Assembly (NCBI GenBank): GCA_900322035.1
Contig: ONYL01000018.1
Location: 1-62,240, forward strand
Reading direction: 5' to 3'
Origin: an uncultured Prevotella sp.
Lineage (GTDB): Bacteria; Bacteroidota; Bacteroidia; Bacteroidales; Bacteroidaceae
DNA: 62,240 nt
Part shown: positions 29,139 to 37,859 of the stretch, piece by piece
How the letters are laid out: every line of letters begins with the position of its first letter
Numbering within the stretch: position 1 is the stretch's first letter
Notes under the pieces: generated by a model
Databases searched by the model: none
What the model saw: only the letters and a program-made list of their open reading frames with translations
What the model was told of the DNA's origin: nothing
Position numbers and translations under genes: made by a program

Positions 29139-30256
29139 TAAATTGTTATTTCATTGAGTAATTCACGCCATTTCCTCATCACTTCCTCATGAGAGAAAGG
29201 AAGAAGCTGTTGAATGGAAGCGGCACCCATCGTGCGCCGCAGTTGCCCGCTGCCCATGAGGCGCATCAGTGCATGAGCCAGCCCTTCTGTGTCTCCCACT
29301 TTGGGTACGAGATAACCGTTTTCTCCGTCGGCTATCACCTCGCGCGGACCGCACTGGCAATCGTATGCCACCAAGGGCAACCCACAGCTGGCTGCCTCCA
29401 GGAGGGCCAGTGGCAAGCCCTCGAAGTTGGAACTCATCACAGCAATGGAGTGCTTGGCATATTCTATGGGCATATCAGCGTGGTTACCCACCAGGTGCAC
29501 ATTGTCGTGAAGCCCAAGCATATCGATTTGCTGTTGAAGTTTGCCGCGAAGTTTTCCCTCACCATAGATGTCCAACTGCCAGTCGGGAAACGACTTGCTG
29601 ACAATTGCCCATGCCGAGACGAGATAGTCGAAACCTTTCTGGAAGGTCAGTCTGCCCACAGCAATAACGCGTTTTGCGGCATAATCGTATACTTTCACGG
29701 GCTGAATTGTCACTTCATTGTAGACATAACTCACCTTGGGACAGCATTGCTGCCAGAGTTTGAGGTCTTGCCGGGTCAGCACCACAATGCGGTCATATTT
29801 TCGGGCCTGCCTCAGCTTGCGCAATCTCTTCCGCCTGCGTATGATTTTGCTGACCCAATTCAGATCCGGATCTTTCATTTGCAACAAATCATTGTTGAGG
29901 CAGAAGTGATACCAGAACACCTTCTTCGATCCGTCGCGCAACGAGGGGACTACCGAGAGACAGCATCCCCCCACCGTAATCACCACGTCTTGCGGATGGA
30001 CAGCAAGCCAATGTTCAAGGCGCTTTTTCAACTCGATTTTCAGTAAGATACGAAAATGGTATTCTCTGTTGTCAATGCCTAAGTCGTCCTGCTCCACATT
30101 GTCGTGAATAGGAAAGGCCGATTTCAGTCCTTTGTTCCATGCTGTCAGCACGCTAACCTTATAGTAGCTGGCAAGGCCGTTGGCTACAACCGACAGGATT
30201 CGCTCCGTCCCTGCCGGATGAGAATTCGCATCTGCAAGAAACAATATTCTTTTCAT
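29138..30256 (-). CDS. Glycosyltransferase family 4
   Basis: A 372-aa GT-B enzyme. The start at 30256 (MKRILFLADANSHPAGTERIL) is chosen because it begins with the family's first strand and GT4 acceptor loop; an open frame 17 codons longer is not needed. The donor-binding domain shows AVGRLTFQKGFDYL near residue 200 and the EX7E-type motif FEGLPLALLEAASCGLPLVA. It is the first gene of the GT4-GT2-GT9 operon, with a clear promoter at 30369-30376. The acceptor is unknown, probably the LPS core. Confidence 0.9.
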   Translation of the reverse strand: MKRILFLADANSHPAGTERILSVVANGLASYYKVSVLTAWNKGLKSAFPIHDNVEQDDLGIDNREYHFRILLKIELKKRLEHWLAVHPQDVVITVGGCCLSVVPSLRDGSKKVFWYHFCLNNDLLQMKDPDLNWVSKIIRRRKRLRKLRQARKYDRIVVLTRQDLKLWQQCCPKVSYVYNEVTIQPVKVYDYAAKRVIAVGRLTFQKGFDYLVSAWAIVSKSFPDWQLDIYGEGKLRGKLQQQIDMLGLHDNVHLVGNHADMPIEYAKHSIAVMSSNFEGLPLALLEAASCGLPLVAYDCQCGPREVIADGENGYLVPKVGDTEGLAHALMRLMGSGQLRRTMGAASIQQLLPFSHEEVMRKWRELLNEITI

Positions 30257-30368
30257 CTTTACTCTGTGTTTGCTTATCTCCATCCTGTCCGTTTCAGCGC
30301 CGGACAAGAGTTACTTTAGTGAAATGAAGCATTTTGCCGCTTCATCTGCTGCTTCTCTTACAATGCTG

Positions 30369-30376
30369 CAAAGATA
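30369..30376 (-). promoter_or_regulatory. Promoter of the GT4-GT2-GT9 operon
   Basis: TATCTTTGC on the minus strand matches the Bacteroidetes -7 box. The predicted leader is about 105 nt. It is separate from the small transcription unit that ends at 30497. Confidence 0.6.
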
Positions 30377-30496
30377 CATATAATGCTTGGGATATAACAG
30401 GAATATGTTCATTTTTTCCTTCATCGTGTTCGATTTCGCATTCATGGTGTGTTTTAAGCAGAGAAAAACGGTGCAAGGAGAAAACCAAGACGTATA

Positions 30497-30541
30497 AAAA
30501 AAGCCAACTCCCCAGCTTTTTCACAAAAGTTGGGGAGTTGT
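30497..30541 (-). terminator. Strong rho-independent terminator (minus strand)
   Basis: CAACTCCCCA at 30506-30515 pairs with TGGGGAGTTG at 30532-30541, and the stem continues inwards with a wobble and five more pairs. On the minus strand it is followed directly by seven Ts (30503-30497). The plus strand lacks a T-run, so the terminator serves minus-strand transcription only. Confidence 0.9.
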
Positions 30542-30730
30542 GTTACCTGAATTACTTTCTTTTTATAAACCTTAAACAACTAAAACCTAAATCAATCTAC
30601 CTGAATCTAAATCTTAAAACCTAATAACCAAAAACTAAAAACCTATATAAAAACAATCTATTAACCTTAAACCTATTTTGAACTAAAAACCTAATCTTTT
30701 TATCAAACCCCGCAGGGTTGTTTTCTTTTG
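30497..30730 (-). ncRNA. Predicted stand-alone GU-rich small RNA
   Basis: A complete transcription unit with no gene: promoter at 30737-30768, terminator at 30497-30541, about 235 nt between. The minus strand of 30545-30700 contains no ATG, carries many TAG and TAA in all frames, is very poor in C, and repeats AGGTTT-type words (for example AGGTTTTTAG twice, and AGGTTTAAGG, AGGTTTTAAG and AGGTTTTAG). A small GC hairpin (AACCC TGC GGGGTT) lies near the 5' end. It is neither a leader of the next gene, which has its own promoter, nor a tail of the previous gene, which ends 200 bp upstream. The family is unknown to me. Confidence 0.65.
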
Positions 30731-30736
30731 ACAATG

Positions 30737-30768
30737 CAAAGGTAGCAACTTTTCTCCTTTCGCTCCAA
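30737..30768 (-). promoter_or_regulatory. Promoter of the predicted small RNA
   Basis: On the minus strand TACCTTTGC at 30744-30736 is preceded by TTG at 30768-30766 with 21 bp between, an excellent Bacteroidetes promoter. The predicted start is near 30730. Confidence 0.7.
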
Positions 30769-30963
30769 CTTTTGCCACGTAAAAACATTCAAAAACGGCA
30801 TATTCTTGACCCAAATCAAGGATGTTGTGTGCGAGCACAACTAATTACACACATACTTGCAGTTGCTTTAACATTTGTTTCGAATTGTAACAATAACGAC
30901 GGAAAAGCACAGTTGCACTTCCTTAATGAAAGCAAAATGGCCTTTAAAGAAAAAAGAACGAGA

Positions 30964-31623
30964 TCAGAGCTGTCCGCTTTCCACCTGTCTTACTACGCGT
31001 TCCGTAATCTTGTCAACACCATTGGGGTCATACTTCTTCGTCAGTGAGGCACCGAAAGTCCAGGCAAAGGCCTGCCAGAAACCAGCTCTGACAGGACCAA
31101 GAATGGCGTTGAGCGTGCCGTAGGCTGAATTGCCGCATTCGCGGTAGACGAGCTTGATGAGCAGTTTGCCCTGCTGGTAGCTGAGCTTTTTCATACGGGG
31201 CGTATACTCTTCCCTGATGCTCTTCTCAACGAATTTCAGGTGCTGGTCCTTTGCTTTCTTGTTGGGAAGTGTCTGCAAGTAGTCATAGGTCTCGACAATA
31301 ATGCGGTTGACCTCCTTTGCGATGGGCAGCACTTTCTTTACGTTGCGCACCAACCGGTTGTAGGCAGCACGTTGACGGGGATCGGTGAATGTGGGCTCGG
31401 GATAGACATAGACGTTGTTCAGTTCCACATAAGGGATGGAGTCCTTACCGTCGAGCACTTTTCCCATCCTCACTTTCGGTTCAAATGTGGGGCGGTTCAT
31501 GTCAATCTCGTCGTCGCTCAGGTCCTCCGGACGCAAAGGCTGCGGATTGTTGTTCTGGGCCGTCGAGCCGAGGCTCAGCGACAGTAATATAATAATAAGG
31601 TATAAAGCTTTCATCTTTTTCAT
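30964..31623 (-). CDS. DUF4294 domain-containing exported protein
   Basis: A 219-aa protein with a signal peptide ending near LGSTAQN. The mature part has the DUF4294 pattern: GKVLDGKDSIPYVELNNVYVYP near residue 55, then a helical domain (YNRLVRNVKKVLPIAKEVNR) and a C-terminal segment. The family is confined mostly to Bacteroidetes and its function is unknown. It lies 51 bp downstream of a GT4 gene on the same strand. Confidence 0.85.
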   Translation of the reverse strand: MKKMKALYLIIILLSLSLGSTAQNNNPQPLRPEDLSDDEIDMNRPTFEPKVRMGKVLDGKDSIPYVELNNVYVYPEPTFTDPRQRAAYNRLVRNVKKVLPIAKEVNRIIVETYDYLQTLPNKKAKDQHLKFVEKSIREEYTPRMKKLSYQQGKLLIKLVYRECGNSAYGTLNAILGPVRAGFWQAFAWTFGASLTKKYDPNGVDKITERVVRQVESGQL

Positions 31624-31674
31624 GTCTACTCAATTCTATTTTCCACCGCTCAGCCGGTTCCCGACACGCTGTAG

Positions 31675-32820
31675 CTATTCCTTCATCAGCCGGTCGTACT
31701 CACCGATGATCTGCTGGGCGACATTGGTGTTTTCAAAACGCGTCACGTATTGCCGGGCCCTTGCCCGACGCTCCTCCGCGCCAGTGGCCAAAATCTCGTT
31801 GAGTGCGGCGGCCATTCCTTCTGCATCGTCGGGGTCCACATAATAGCTGTCGGGACCTCCGGCCTCCTCTAAGCATGAGCCCTTGGCAGCCACGACAGCC
31901 AGTCCGCTCTGTATGGCCTCAATGACGGGAATGCCGAAACCCTCGTAGCGTGAGGGATAGACAAAGGCCGACGCGCGCTGGTAGAACACCGGCAGATCCT
32001 CATTGGCCACGCCCTCAAAAAACAACACCCGGTCGGCCAGGCCATTGCGGGCAGCCCACTCCCTCACGTCGTCCTCATACGACGTGTGACGGCCCACGAC
32101 CACAAGACAGACGTCGGCGGGCAGCTTCCGCAGCGCCCTCACCGCCAGGAGCACATTCTTGCGTTCCTCCACCGTACCCACATTGAGCACGTAGCGCGCG
32201 GGCAGACCATAGCGCGCGGCCACCTCGCGGTTCTTCTCTCCGCTCACCGGATCGCGGAAACGGGTGTCGCAGCTCTGATAAATCACATCGATGCGGTCGG
32301 CAGGATAGTCGCTATAATAAAGAATGTCGCGCTTGGTACATTCACTGATGGCCACGATGCGGTCGCACTCTCGCAACGACTGATAGAATTTTCGCTTATA
32401 GAGCCACACGTCCACCGGCTTATAATATTCGGGATGTCGCATGAAGATAAGGTCGTGGACTGTCATCAGTCCCCGGATCCCTGCCTTATGGAGTCCTTGA
32501 GGAAGCTCTCCCGACAGGCCATGATAGAGCCTGACGCCGTCGCGGACAGCGTCGGCCACCACTCCCCTGCTCCTCCAGAGATCCTTGAAGAGGCGCAGAT
32601 GATGCCCGGAATAGGCGAACTCCACTTTTTCTGAAACCTTCACCTGCCGGCGCAGACTGTCGCGTCCCCCGTCGGGCGCGTAGAGCAGAAAGCGGTAGCG
32701 CCCCGGCAGTGCCCCGAGCGCATTGACAAGGGTGCGCCCGTAGGCCCCGAGACCCGTGGCGTTGGCAACGATGCGCTTGGCATCCAAACCGATGGGAATG
32801 TATTCTCTGTCGTTTATCAT
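31675..32820 (-). CDS. Glycosyltransferase family 4
   Basis: A 381-aa GT-B enzyme. The start at 32820 (MINDREYIPIGLDAKRI) is used because the upstream open frame overlaps the promoter region. Family features are GLGAYGRTL near residue 25, the donor-domain strand VLNVGTVEERKN near residue 200, and the EX7E motif in YEGFGIPVIEAIQSGLAVVA. The start lies only about six bases after the -7 box, so the mRNA may be leaderless. The likely role is surface glycan or LPS synthesis. Confidence 0.9.
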   Translation of the reverse strand: MINDREYIPIGLDAKRIVANATGLGAYGRTLVNALGALPGRYRFLLYAPDGGRDSLRRQVKVSEKVEFAYSGHHLRLFKDLWRSRGVVADAVRDGVRLYHGLSGELPQGLHKAGIRGLMTVHDLIFMRHPEYYKPVDVWLYKRKFYQSLRECDRIVAISECTKRDILYYSDYPADRIDVIYQSCDTRFRDPVSGEKNREVAARYGLPARYVLNVGTVEERKNVLLAVRALRKLPADVCLVVVGRHTSYEDDVREWAARNGLADRVLFFEGVANEDLPVFYQRASAFVYPSRYEGFGIPVIEAIQSGLAVVAAKGSCLEEAGGPDSYYVDPDDAEGMAAALNEILATGAEERRARARQYVTRFENTNVAQQIIGEYDRLMKE

Positions 32821-32825
32821 CGGTG

Positions 32826-32833
32826 CAAAGATA
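32826..32833 (-). promoter_or_regulatory. Minus-strand promoter of GT4 gene
   Basis: TATCTTTGC on the minus strand (32833-32825) ends six to seven bases before the ATG at 32820. It is one half of a compact divergent pair. Confidence 0.6.
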
Positions 32834-32854
32834 CAAACGTTTTGCGAATAACAC

Positions 32855-32884
32855 TTGCAAAACGGGAAATATTTATTATCTTTG
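32855..32884 (+). promoter_or_regulatory. Plus-strand promoter of kinase gene
   Basis: TTG at 32855-32857 and TATCTTTG at 32877-32884 with 19 bp between. The two -7 boxes of the divergent pair are only 44 bp apart, so the two polymerase sites overlap and may compete. Confidence 0.65.
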
Positions 32885-32910
32885 TTGGCATGAATAAAAA
32901 GAATAGGATT

Positions 32911-33681
32911 ATGGAGTCGAGGGTGAATCCCGACTACCACGGCGACGCACCCTACATCAGACAGCTTCCGGAGCGCATCGCGCAAACAGAGGCGGAGTGC
33001 ATCTATAAGGGCCGCAACGACGTCTATCGCATGTCATTGCCCAGCGGACGCTTTGTAGCCGTGAAGGCTTTCAAGCCGCTCGACTGGTTTCATCGCTTCT
33101 GGTATACGGTGATAGAGCACGACAAGGCGCGCAGAAGCTACGACAACGCCATGGAACTGCTCCATCGCGGCATCTCAACACCAACGCCGGTGGCCTGGCT
33201 GGCCGAGCGCAGCGGACGGTTGAAGTGCCGGCTCTATTATCTGTGTGCCATCAGCGACAGCCTCCCGATAGCCGAATTCATCACCGACGATGAGATTTTC
33301 GACCACTCGGCCACGAAAGCGTTGGCAAAATTTGTGGCCACGCTCCATGAGAGGGGTATCATCCATAACGATCTGAACAACGGAAACATCAGATGGCGGC
33401 AGGCCGACGATGCCTATCTGTTTGAGCTGATCGACCTCAACCGAATGAAGTTCTATCCCGAGGGCACCCAGCCCCCACGCCAGGAATGTCTACAAAACCT
33501 CACGCTTTTTTGTGATCTGAATCCTCAATTCCGCTTTTTTCTGAAGTGCTATATGGCCGAGCGCCACTGGCCGTCGGGCGTTATCGACGAAGCCCTGCGC
33601 ATCAAACGCAAGCACGACAGCCACTGGATGAGGAAACAGGCCCTGAAGAGGATATTGCGGTTTAAGGCGCGCCTCTTCTGA
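32911..33681 (+). CDS. InaA/WaaP-type lipopolysaccharide (Kdo) kinase
   Basis: A predicted small protein-kinase-fold enzyme that phosphorylates an LPS sugar, commonly Kdo. Visible kinase elements are FVAVKAFKP (ATP lysine), the catalytic loop ERGIIHNDLNNGNIRW and the metal-binding LIDLNRM in place of DFG. The start at 32911 (MESRVNPDYHG) is preferred, with AGGA a few bases upstream; ATG 32890 would be leaderless. It neighbours glycosyltransferases and an EptA-like gene, consistent with a role in the LPS core. Its 3' end converges on the EptA-like gene with 9 bp between. Confidence 0.85.
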   Translation: MESRVNPDYHGDAPYIRQLPERIAQTEAECIYKGRNDVYRMSLPSGRFVAVKAFKPLDWFHRFWYTVIEHDKARRSYDNAMELLHRGISTPTPVAWLAERSGRLKCRLYYLCAISDSLPIAEFITDDEIFDHSATKALAKFVATLHERGIIHNDLNNGNIRWRQADDAYLFELIDLNRMKFYPEGTQPPRQECLQNLTLFCDLNPQFRFFLKCYMAERHWPSGVIDEALRIKRKHDSHWMRKQALKRILRFKARLF

Positions 33682-33690
33682 CGATAACAT

Positions 33691-35553
33691 CTATCTGCCT
33701 TCAGCCTTCCATTTTTCTTCGTCGGCCAGCCTTACTCTTCCCTCATCGGTGAGCAGCATGTCACGGGTGAAGCGATAGGTTGGTGAGGCCAACGACTGCG
33801 AGGGATCGTAGTGCCCGCTCTTGATGTTGAGCAAACCGCAAAGCAGGTCATAGGTCAGGTCGTTGGTGAAATCTTTTTCCTTATTCTCCTCCAATGCCTT
33901 GCTTGCAGCGGGACAGGTCTTCCTATATTCATCCGAAAGGTAAATCCACATTGGTATTCTCACCATGCCGAAGCCTAAGAACCAGGGCAGACGGCGCTTC
34001 TCGGGGATGGCACCGTGGTCGGAAAAATAGACCATGACCGCTAAATGCAGTTTCTCTCGGGCATAATCATAGACGCGATGGAGGAAATGGTCGGTATAGT
34101 GGAGCGAATTGCGGTAGTTCCGCACATTGTCGCCGTCCTTCAGTCCGTTTGCCGCTGCATATTCCGGCGTGTATCGGTTTTGGTAGTTGAAATGGCTTCC
34201 CATCAGATGCAGTATCACCAGGTTGTTGACCTCCGGATTCACCTCATCAAGAAAATCAATCAGCGACTCGTCGTAGTCCACTTTTCCCACTTCCTGCTTG
34301 GTCCATTTTGCCACATCGGCAGTCTCGGCGATGAGCGACACCGGCGTGTCGTTGCTCCCGATGTGTCCCTGGTTGCTGTACCAGCTGACGCGATAGCCGG
34401 CCTTATGGGCGATGTCGACGATGGAGCAGGCCTTGTCAAAGGTGAGGTCGTTGTAGAGGTTCATCTCTGTCAGCACCCTTGAGAGTGAGGGCACGGTCTG
34501 CATGGCACACGAATAAGCGTTTGAGAGGAACACAAAACGGCTGTCGTGGCGCGCCATGTCGCTCTCCCAAGGGGTATTCTCAAAGGGTTGCGGGGCATAG
34601 CAGCTCATATAGTCGCGGCAGGCCGACTCACCGATGACGAGCACGATGGTGTGAGGTGTGGCCAGTCTTGTTCCCGGCGTCTCCACCTGCAGGGTCTTCA
34701 ACCTCTCGGCCACAGCCTGCCTGTAGCCCGCGTTGCCCTTCTGATAGGCACGCACATCAAGGAAGAGTTCCACGATGCCCGTGCGCACGAAGAGACCGTG
34801 ATGAGGCTTGAAGAGGTATATGGCGAAAAACACCGTCAGACCTAACAGAATGAATCCGCTTGCCAGGTATACAATCCCCACCAAAGCCGGCAAGCAGTGG
34901 GGGCCAGGGCCTGAATCCCCCATCTCTCTCACCTCCGGGGCTGCGAAATTCAGCACAAAGCAGAAGGCTACGGCGGCAAGAAGGGGAACGGCCATGGACA
35001 CCAGCTTCAGCGGCGAGAAGCTGTGGATGAACTCTATGATCTCATTGCTGTCGGTCTCCAATATGGGCTGAACACCCGTAGTGTCGATGCGCGTCTTATA
35101 AATCAGGTAATAGCCCACTTCGGCCACGGGAACGAGCAGCAGCACGCTCTCGATGATGCCGCAGACCACCGCGGCGGCCACCGCCGACAATTGGGCCAAT
35201 GTGGCGTAGAGCCCCACGAGAAATCCAAAAAGATAGAGGGCAAAGGCAATGTCGATATGGTTGTCGTAATCGGGAGAACTGCGTCTGAAACTAAGGTCGG
35301 TGGTAATGTTCCAGGTCAGCATCCACGCCAAGCAGACCACCAGCGCAGCCACCACCTGCGGCGACCACACACTGAGCCCCGTCAACGACAGAGCCATGCC
35401 GGAGAGCAGCGAGCCAATGAGATAGCGGCGGGCCTGCTGCCGGCGTGACGTGGGGGCGAGTCCTCTGTTGAAACGCAGGAAAACGAACATCGATACTGCA
35501 TAGAGCAACAGCATGAGAATGAAAACCGAGGAAATGCTATTTGCCAAAAACAT
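33691..35553 (-). CDS. EptA-like phosphoethanolamine transferase
   Basis: A 620-aa inner-membrane enzyme of the sulfatase/alkaline phosphatase fold. Five or six hydrophobic segments occupy residues 1-260, followed by a periplasmic catalytic domain. Metal-site elements are VIGES with Glu309, the predicted nucleophile Thr353 in MQTVPSLSR, the HLMGSHFNYQNRY block and FSDHGAIP. Enzymes of this kind transfer phosphoethanolamine to lipid A or core sugars and change charge and polymyxin resistance. The closest function (lipid A, core, or another glycan) cannot be settled here. Confidence 0.88.
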   Translation of the reverse strand: MFLANSISSVFILMLLLYAVSMFVFLRFNRGLAPTSRRQQARRYLIGSLLSGMALSLTGLSVWSPQVVAALVVCLAWMLTWNITTDLSFRRSSPDYDNHIDIAFALYLFGFLVGLYATLAQLSAVAAAVVCGIIESVLLLVPVAEVGYYLIYKTRIDTTGVQPILETDSNEIIEFIHSFSPLKLVSMAVPLLAAVAFCFVLNFAAPEVREMGDSGPGPHCLPALVGIVYLASGFILLGLTVFFAIYLFKPHHGLFVRTGIVELFLDVRAYQKGNAGYRQAVAERLKTLQVETPGTRLATPHTIVLVIGESACRDYMSCYAPQPFENTPWESDMARHDSRFVFLSNAYSCAMQTVPSLSRVLTEMNLYNDLTFDKACSIVDIAHKAGYRVSWYSNQGHIGSNDTPVSLIAETADVAKWTKQEVGKVDYDESLIDFLDEVNPEVNNLVILHLMGSHFNYQNRYTPEYAAANGLKDGDNVRNYRNSLHYTDHFLHRVYDYAREKLHLAVMVYFSDHGAIPEKRRLPWFLGFGMVRIPMWIYLSDEYRKTCPAASKALEENKEKDFTNDLTYDLLCGLLNIKSGHYDPSQSLASPTYRFTRDMLLTDEGRVRLADEEKWKAEGR

Positions 35554-35579
35554 GAATTCTTATTATTACATTATTGTTG

Positions 35580-35587
35580 CAAAAGTA
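35580..35587 (-). promoter_or_regulatory. Promoter of the EptA-like gene
   Basis: TACTTTTGC on the minus strand fits the -7 box. The predicted leader is about 20 nt. Confidence 0.5.
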
Positions 35588-35838
35588 CAAAATCTTAGAG
35601 AATTTTCACGGCTATTGTATCTCTTATTGCCAAATTCCTGCAAAGAATAACGAAAAATAGAACCATCCCTTCCGATTCATCGAGTGGTGAGCCACGGCAT
35701 TATCACTCGTTGGCGATCATCACCCTTATAAGCCATAGAAACGCTATCCGCTTTTTTATGTGCGCATAGTCAAGGACAGAACGGATTGTATTCACACTTG
35801 TATTGAAGACAACACATGAGCCACGACGGGAACAGACA

Positions 35839-35936
35839 CCGGCCGGCAATTGCCGGCCGGCGGGCCCCCATATGCAAGCCCGACGGCCCCCATATGCAAG
35901 CCCGCCGGCTTCCTTTTGGGAGCCGGGGTCAACAGC
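35839..35936. repeat. Degenerate 21-23 nt CATATG/GCCGGC repeat cluster, copy C
   Basis: Two units with CCCATATGCAAGCCCG are flanked by a GGGCCC junction and a TTTTGGGAGCCGG unit. The left edge, 35839-35860, is a perfect 22-bp palindrome centred on AATT, with CCGGCCGGC arms. It is related to copies near 277 and 19206. The rest of 35554-36142 contains no supported gene. Confidence 0.65.
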
Positions 35937-36142
35937 CGATATTCAGAACATGAATAACCGGTGTACGCAACATGGGGAGGCAAGTCTTTCAGACGCAGGA
36001 TGACCATGATTTTTCGCTATGCTACCACTCATAGGGTCTTCCTTCGCAATCCGCACAGCAGGCTTCGGCAACAGTTGCCTCCTCCACCGGCCCAACAATC
36101 ATATTTGTGGCCGAAAACAAATAGCATTCCATATTTTATTTG

Positions 36143-36150
36143 TAATTTTG
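36143..36150 (+). promoter_or_regulatory. Promoter of the flippase gene
   Basis: TAATTTTGCC matches the -7 box, with a predicted leader of about 22 nt. No clear -33 element is seen. Confidence 0.5.
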
Positions 36151-36178
36151 CCCCATTATTCATCCACAAGACGGAACA

Positions 36179-37627
36179 ATGGAATCACTCAAGGAAAAAA
36201 CGGCAAAAGGACTTTTTTGGGGAGCACTCAACAATGGCGTCACCCAACTGTTGGGCATGCTCTTCGGCATTCTGCTCGGCCGCCTGCTCACCCCCGAAGA
36301 CTACAGCATGATGACCATGATCGCCGTATTCTCGCAGATTGCCGCCATCCTGCAAAGCAGCGGTTTCACGGCAGCGCTGGTGAATCTGAAAAATCCTACC
36401 CACGAGGACTACAACTCCGTGTTCTGGTTCAACATCTTTGCCGGACTCTTCCTCTATACAGTATTGTTTTTCTGCGCTCCGCTCATCGCCGCCTACTACC
36501 GCTATCCCGAGCTGTTATGGTTTTGCCGCTATGCCTTCCTGGGCTTTCTCTTTGCCAACATCGGCACAGCCCAAGGCGCATGGCTGCAAAAGAACCTGCG
36601 AGTGAAGGAACAGGCAAAGGCCAGCATCGCAGCCGTGGTTGTTTCCAGCTGTGTAGGCGTGACGATGGCCTGGATGGGATTTGCTTATTGGGCCCTGGCC
36701 ACGCAGAGCATCGTTTATATCCTCACGGTAGCCCTGCTGCGCTGGCACTATTCTGCCTGGCGGCCCTCGATGCACATCGACTTCACGCCCGTGAAGCGGA
36801 TGTTCCCCTTCTCGGTAAAGATTCTCGGCGCGGGCATCGTCGACGCCATCAACATCAACGTGCTCAACATCCTCTTGGGCCGCTACTTCACCAAGCACGA
36901 CACGGGCTGCTACAACCAGGCCTACCAGTGGCAGTCGAAGTGCAACTATGTGGTGCAGGGCATGGTCAACTCCGTGGCCCAGCCCGTGCTGGCCCAGCTC
37001 AACGACGACAGCGGCCGGCAGCTCAACGCCATGCGCAAGCTGGTGCGTTTCACGGCCTTCATCTCCTTTCCGCTCTTGTTCGGCCTCTCTCTCGTCTCAC
37101 GAGAGTTTATCGTGCTCCTGATCACCGAAAAGTGGCTGTTCAGTGCCACGCTGCTGCGCTTTCTCTGCATCAGCGGTGCCTTCTACCCCATCGTGTGGGT
37201 GTTCAACAACATGATTATCAGCAAGGGCCGCTCATCGCTCAACCTGCTCAGCACCACCCTCTTTGGTCTCTGCCAGATCATCATCATGATCATCGTCCAC
37301 CGGTATGGCATCTTCACCATGGTCATCAGTTACGTGACGCTCAATATCATCTGGGTGTTTGTGTTGTGGTTCATGGTCAACCGGCTGACGGGCTACCGTC
37401 TGCTCTCTTTCCTCAAGGACATCCTCCCCTTCCTGTTGTCCGCCGCTGCAGTGATGACTGTCACGTGGTTCGCCACAGAGTCCATAGCCAATCTGTGGCT
37501 GTTGCTGTTGGCCAGATTCGTTATGGCTGCCGTGGTATATTATGGCGTGATGAGAATTGCCCGTGTGAAGATGCTTGACGAATGCCAGCAATTCCTGCTC
37601 GCCAAGCTGAAGAAGACACAAGCCTAA
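36179..37627 (+). CDS. Wzx-like polysaccharide flippase
   Basis: A 482-aa inner-membrane protein with about 12-14 hydrophobic segments, in the MOP superfamily (polysaccharide synthase/oligosaccharide flippase). The N-terminus KTAKGLFWGALNNGVTQLLG and the LLGRLLTPEDYSMMTM segment are typical. It should move undecaprenyl-linked glycan across the inner membrane. It stands alone on the plus strand, next to LPS genes, with its own promoter. Confidence 0.9.
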   Translation: MESLKEKTAKGLFWGALNNGVTQLLGMLFGILLGRLLTPEDYSMMTMIAVFSQIAAILQSSGFTAALVNLKNPTHEDYNSVFWFNIFAGLFLYTVLFFCAPLIAAYYRYPELLWFCRYAFLGFLFANIGTAQGAWLQKNLRVKEQAKASIAAVVVSSCVGVTMAWMGFAYWALATQSIVYILTVALLRWHYSAWRPSMHIDFTPVKRMFPFSVKILGAGIVDAININVLNILLGRYFTKHDTGCYNQAYQWQSKCNYVVQGMVNSVAQPVLAQLNDDSGRQLNAMRKLVRFTAFISFPLLFGLSLVSREFIVLLITEKWLFSATLLRFLCISGAFYPIVWVFNNMIISKGRSSLNLLSTTLFGLCQIIIMIIVHRYGIFTMVISYVTLNIIWVFVLWFMVNRLTGYRLLSFLKDILPFLLSAAAVMTVTWFATESIANLWLLLLARFVMAAVVYYGVMRIARVKMLDECQQFLLAKLKKTQA

Positions 37628-37859
37628 TTGAATCCATTGTTTATAATGCATGATTGGAAAGCAGCTTCCAAATGTCCCTGTAGCGCGACTTGCCAGTTCC
37701 CAAAAAGAGACTTCAGACAGGTGTGGTGGCTGCCGCAGACAAAGGTTCTCATTCCTCGTATCATAATAGTGCCATTCGATGATTGCGGGGGCAAAGACAG
37801 GAAATAGGCGCGCCCAATGGCGAAGCAGCCGAGAAACGATTTGGCATCAGTCAGGTAAG

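Noticed and set aside
30545-30700. Riboswitch or leader of the GT4 operon
   Set aside because: A strong terminator ends the unit and the operon has its own promoter further downstream; a leader role is unlikely, although read-through cannot be excluded.
36019-37578. 519-codon frame overlapping the flippase gene
   Set aside because: Rich in His, Arg, Pro and Gln, as expected for an out-of-phase reading of the real membrane protein; no domain seen.
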